From: Anabas testudineus
Taxonomy: Eukaryota; Chordata; Actinopteri; Anabantiformes; Anabantidae
DNA length: 64,000 bases
NCBI RefSeq assembly: GCF_900324465.2
Contig: NC_046625.1
Coordinates: 13,494,019 to 13,558,018 of the forward strand
Reading direction: 5' to 3'
The translations under genes and the position numbers were made by a program. This document shows, piece after piece, positions 62,901-64,000 of this stretch. The notes beneath the pieces are model-generated. The model did not search any database. It was given only the letters and a program-made list of their open reading frames with translations, and was not told the DNA's origin. Position 1 is the stretch's first letter. Every line of letters starts with the position of its first letter.

Positions 62901-63816
62901 ATTTACAATTAATTATTTGGCAGATGCTTTTATCCAAAGCAACTTGCAAGTGCGGTACAAACCAAGCCAACTATCTAAGCCAAGGACTTTAAAAGAAAAG
63001 AACTTTAAAGTAAAGTGCTCTAAGAAGAGCTGTTTCAGTTTCATGGGATATAAGTTCAAGGTCTTGTGCAGAGAAAGTTGCAGAGGAGTTGAGAGTGAGG
63101 CAGCTGACGTACAGAGGTTTGTAGATCATTCCATCATCGTGTAGCCACTGAGGTGAAAAGTTTCAACTGGGATCTTTTGAGTTGAGGTGAAGGGACCACA
63201 AGAAACAATATTACATTATATTATTAAAAGAGATGAATATTACTTACTAATAAATGTAATGGACACTTCATTGTTTCTGTAAGAATACCGTTCATAGCCT
63301 CCAAGTTCAATCCTGAAATAAAAAGGTCCTCGATCACTTTGACGAAGGGGATCGATCTTCAGTGAACAGTTCTTCTGTGTTATGTCTCCCACCAGCTCTG
63401 TCCGTCCTTTAAACTCCTGCTTAATTTGATTTTTGTCTTTGTGATAGATGACATCCTCTATCACCTTATACCAAATCCCTGTGTATCCAGTGATCTGTTT
63501 TCCTGATTCTGGGTAGTTATATGAGCAGGGGATAACCACACAGGAACCATCGATGCCTTGAACTGATGATGGCACCGTGGCGGTCCAAGTGGAGGCTTCA
63601 GTTTGAACAACTGTGATAAAATTCAAATGAAAAAGACGACATGAGAACAGAGAACACAAGAAAAGTCAACTCATAGACAAATTCACCTAAATCTGAGTTA
63701 CAATAAATATAAAATCTGACTGATCATAAACAAAAGATTATTTGTAGGTGTAGAGACTTTACAATACCTTTAAACCAAAGGAACACAAAGAACAGAGGCC
63801 ATTTGAAAACACCCAT
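59996..63816 (-). CDS. CD22/Siglec-like receptor, gene E
   Basis: Nine or ten exons: 63816-63768 (signal), 63610-63248 (V-set), 62471-62181 (D2), 62078-61827 (D3), 61734-61477 (D4), 61367-61277 (transmembrane), optional 60794-60735 (G-R-T-E-D type), 60390-60325 (E-F-Q type), 60183-60123, 60031-59996. Without the optional exon it is 1467 nt (488 aa). With it 1527 nt, still in frame. It is the only intact gene with both alternative tail exons usable. The V-set has [16 protein letters not shown] and the W-Y-K-V-I-E-D loop cassette shared with gene B. D3 carries an extra Cys (N-E-A-C-A-R-L), which is unpaired within that domain. The tail has V-Y-G-N-T and I-Y-A-N-V. The promoter and noncoding exon 1 should lie beyond the right edge of the window. 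Confidence 0.86.
60971..61106. mobile_element. 136-bp nonautonomous hAT element (MITE)
   Basis: Starts CAGGGGTATTCAACT and ends TTGTTAGTGACCCATG. Flanked by an exact 8-bp duplication CTCTACAT (60963-60970 and 61107-61114), diagnostic of hAT. The right end is the same sequence, inverted, as the start of the hAT fragment at 45363. The paralogous site in unit C (about 39535-39542) has a single CTCTACAT, so this insertion is specific to unit E. Confidence 0.92.
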
Positions 63817-64000
63817 CTCGTCTTCTCAGGTTCAGAATCTGAAAACACATTATATATTCTGGTTCTTGTGGTTCCCCTTTGAACAGAGATGACTCTGGCT
63901 TCTATTCCCTTTTTACTCCAAACATCCACAATGTTACACAGAAAATCAGATTTTTGTATCATATGAAGAAAAGAGGAAGGAAATCTATGTTAGTCACCAT
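63817..64000. other. 5' intron and flank of gene E at window edge
   Basis: Paralogous to 32973-33150. It contains the acceptor for the ATG exon and the start of intron 1. The window ends before the expected promoter. Confidence 0.5.

Overview
This is a teleost fish nuclear genome segment. The evidence is vertebrate intron-exon genes with GT-AG splicing, fish-type LINEs (L2, Nimb/I), fish Tc1, hAT and pogo-like DNA transposons, long (CA)n and (ATT)n microsatellites, and a fish-style family of CD22/Siglec-like receptors. No prokaryotic features are present.

Region 1 (1-16 kb) is a conventional gene block, all on the minus strand: a chemoattractant-type GPCR (CMKLR1/FPR-like), a chymotrypsin-like digestive protease (ctrl, 7 exons, 261 aa), the constitutive cytosolic Hsp70 hspa8 (8 coding exons, 649 aa, plus a noncoding first exon) and a 465-aa TBC-domain Rab GTPase-activating protein (10 exons). 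For the last three genes the exon lengths sum to a multiple of three and give complete proteins.

Region 2 (16.8-64 kb) is an immune-receptor cluster. Two plus-strand genes come first: a one-Ig, ITIM-bearing receptor and a secreted two-Ig protein. Five minus-strand genes follow (called A to E here), each with a signal peptide, a Siglec-type V-set, three further Ig domains, a transmembrane exon and small cytoplasmic exons. I could assemble all five as full-length frames of about 487-500 aa. The V-sets keep the Siglec hallmarks: a Cys pair on strands B and E, an extra Cys positioned to bridge D1 to D2, and an Arg in the F-strand F-R-I-E context. The cytoplasmic tails mostly lack canonical ITIMs and instead carry Y-x-N / Y-x-N-M motifs. 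Genes B to E sit in tandem units of about 9-12 kb that also share 3' and 5' flanks. A broken tail-only copy lies between A and B.

Mobile elements fill the spaces between units and act as markers of duplication history: L2 and Nimb LINEs, Tc1 fragments, a pogo/Tigger-like deletion derivative, hAT elements and one solo LTR. Several insertions can be dated relative to duplication because the paralogous unit still has the empty site.

The most interesting points are the paralogue array with two swapped C-C' loop cassettes in the sugar-binding V-set, lineage-specific loss of two in-frame cytoplasmic exons, loss of the sialic-acid-contacting Trp in gene D, and the Y-x-N tails that suggest Grb2/PI3K rather than SHP signalling. 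No database search was run. Family calls rest on motif recognition.
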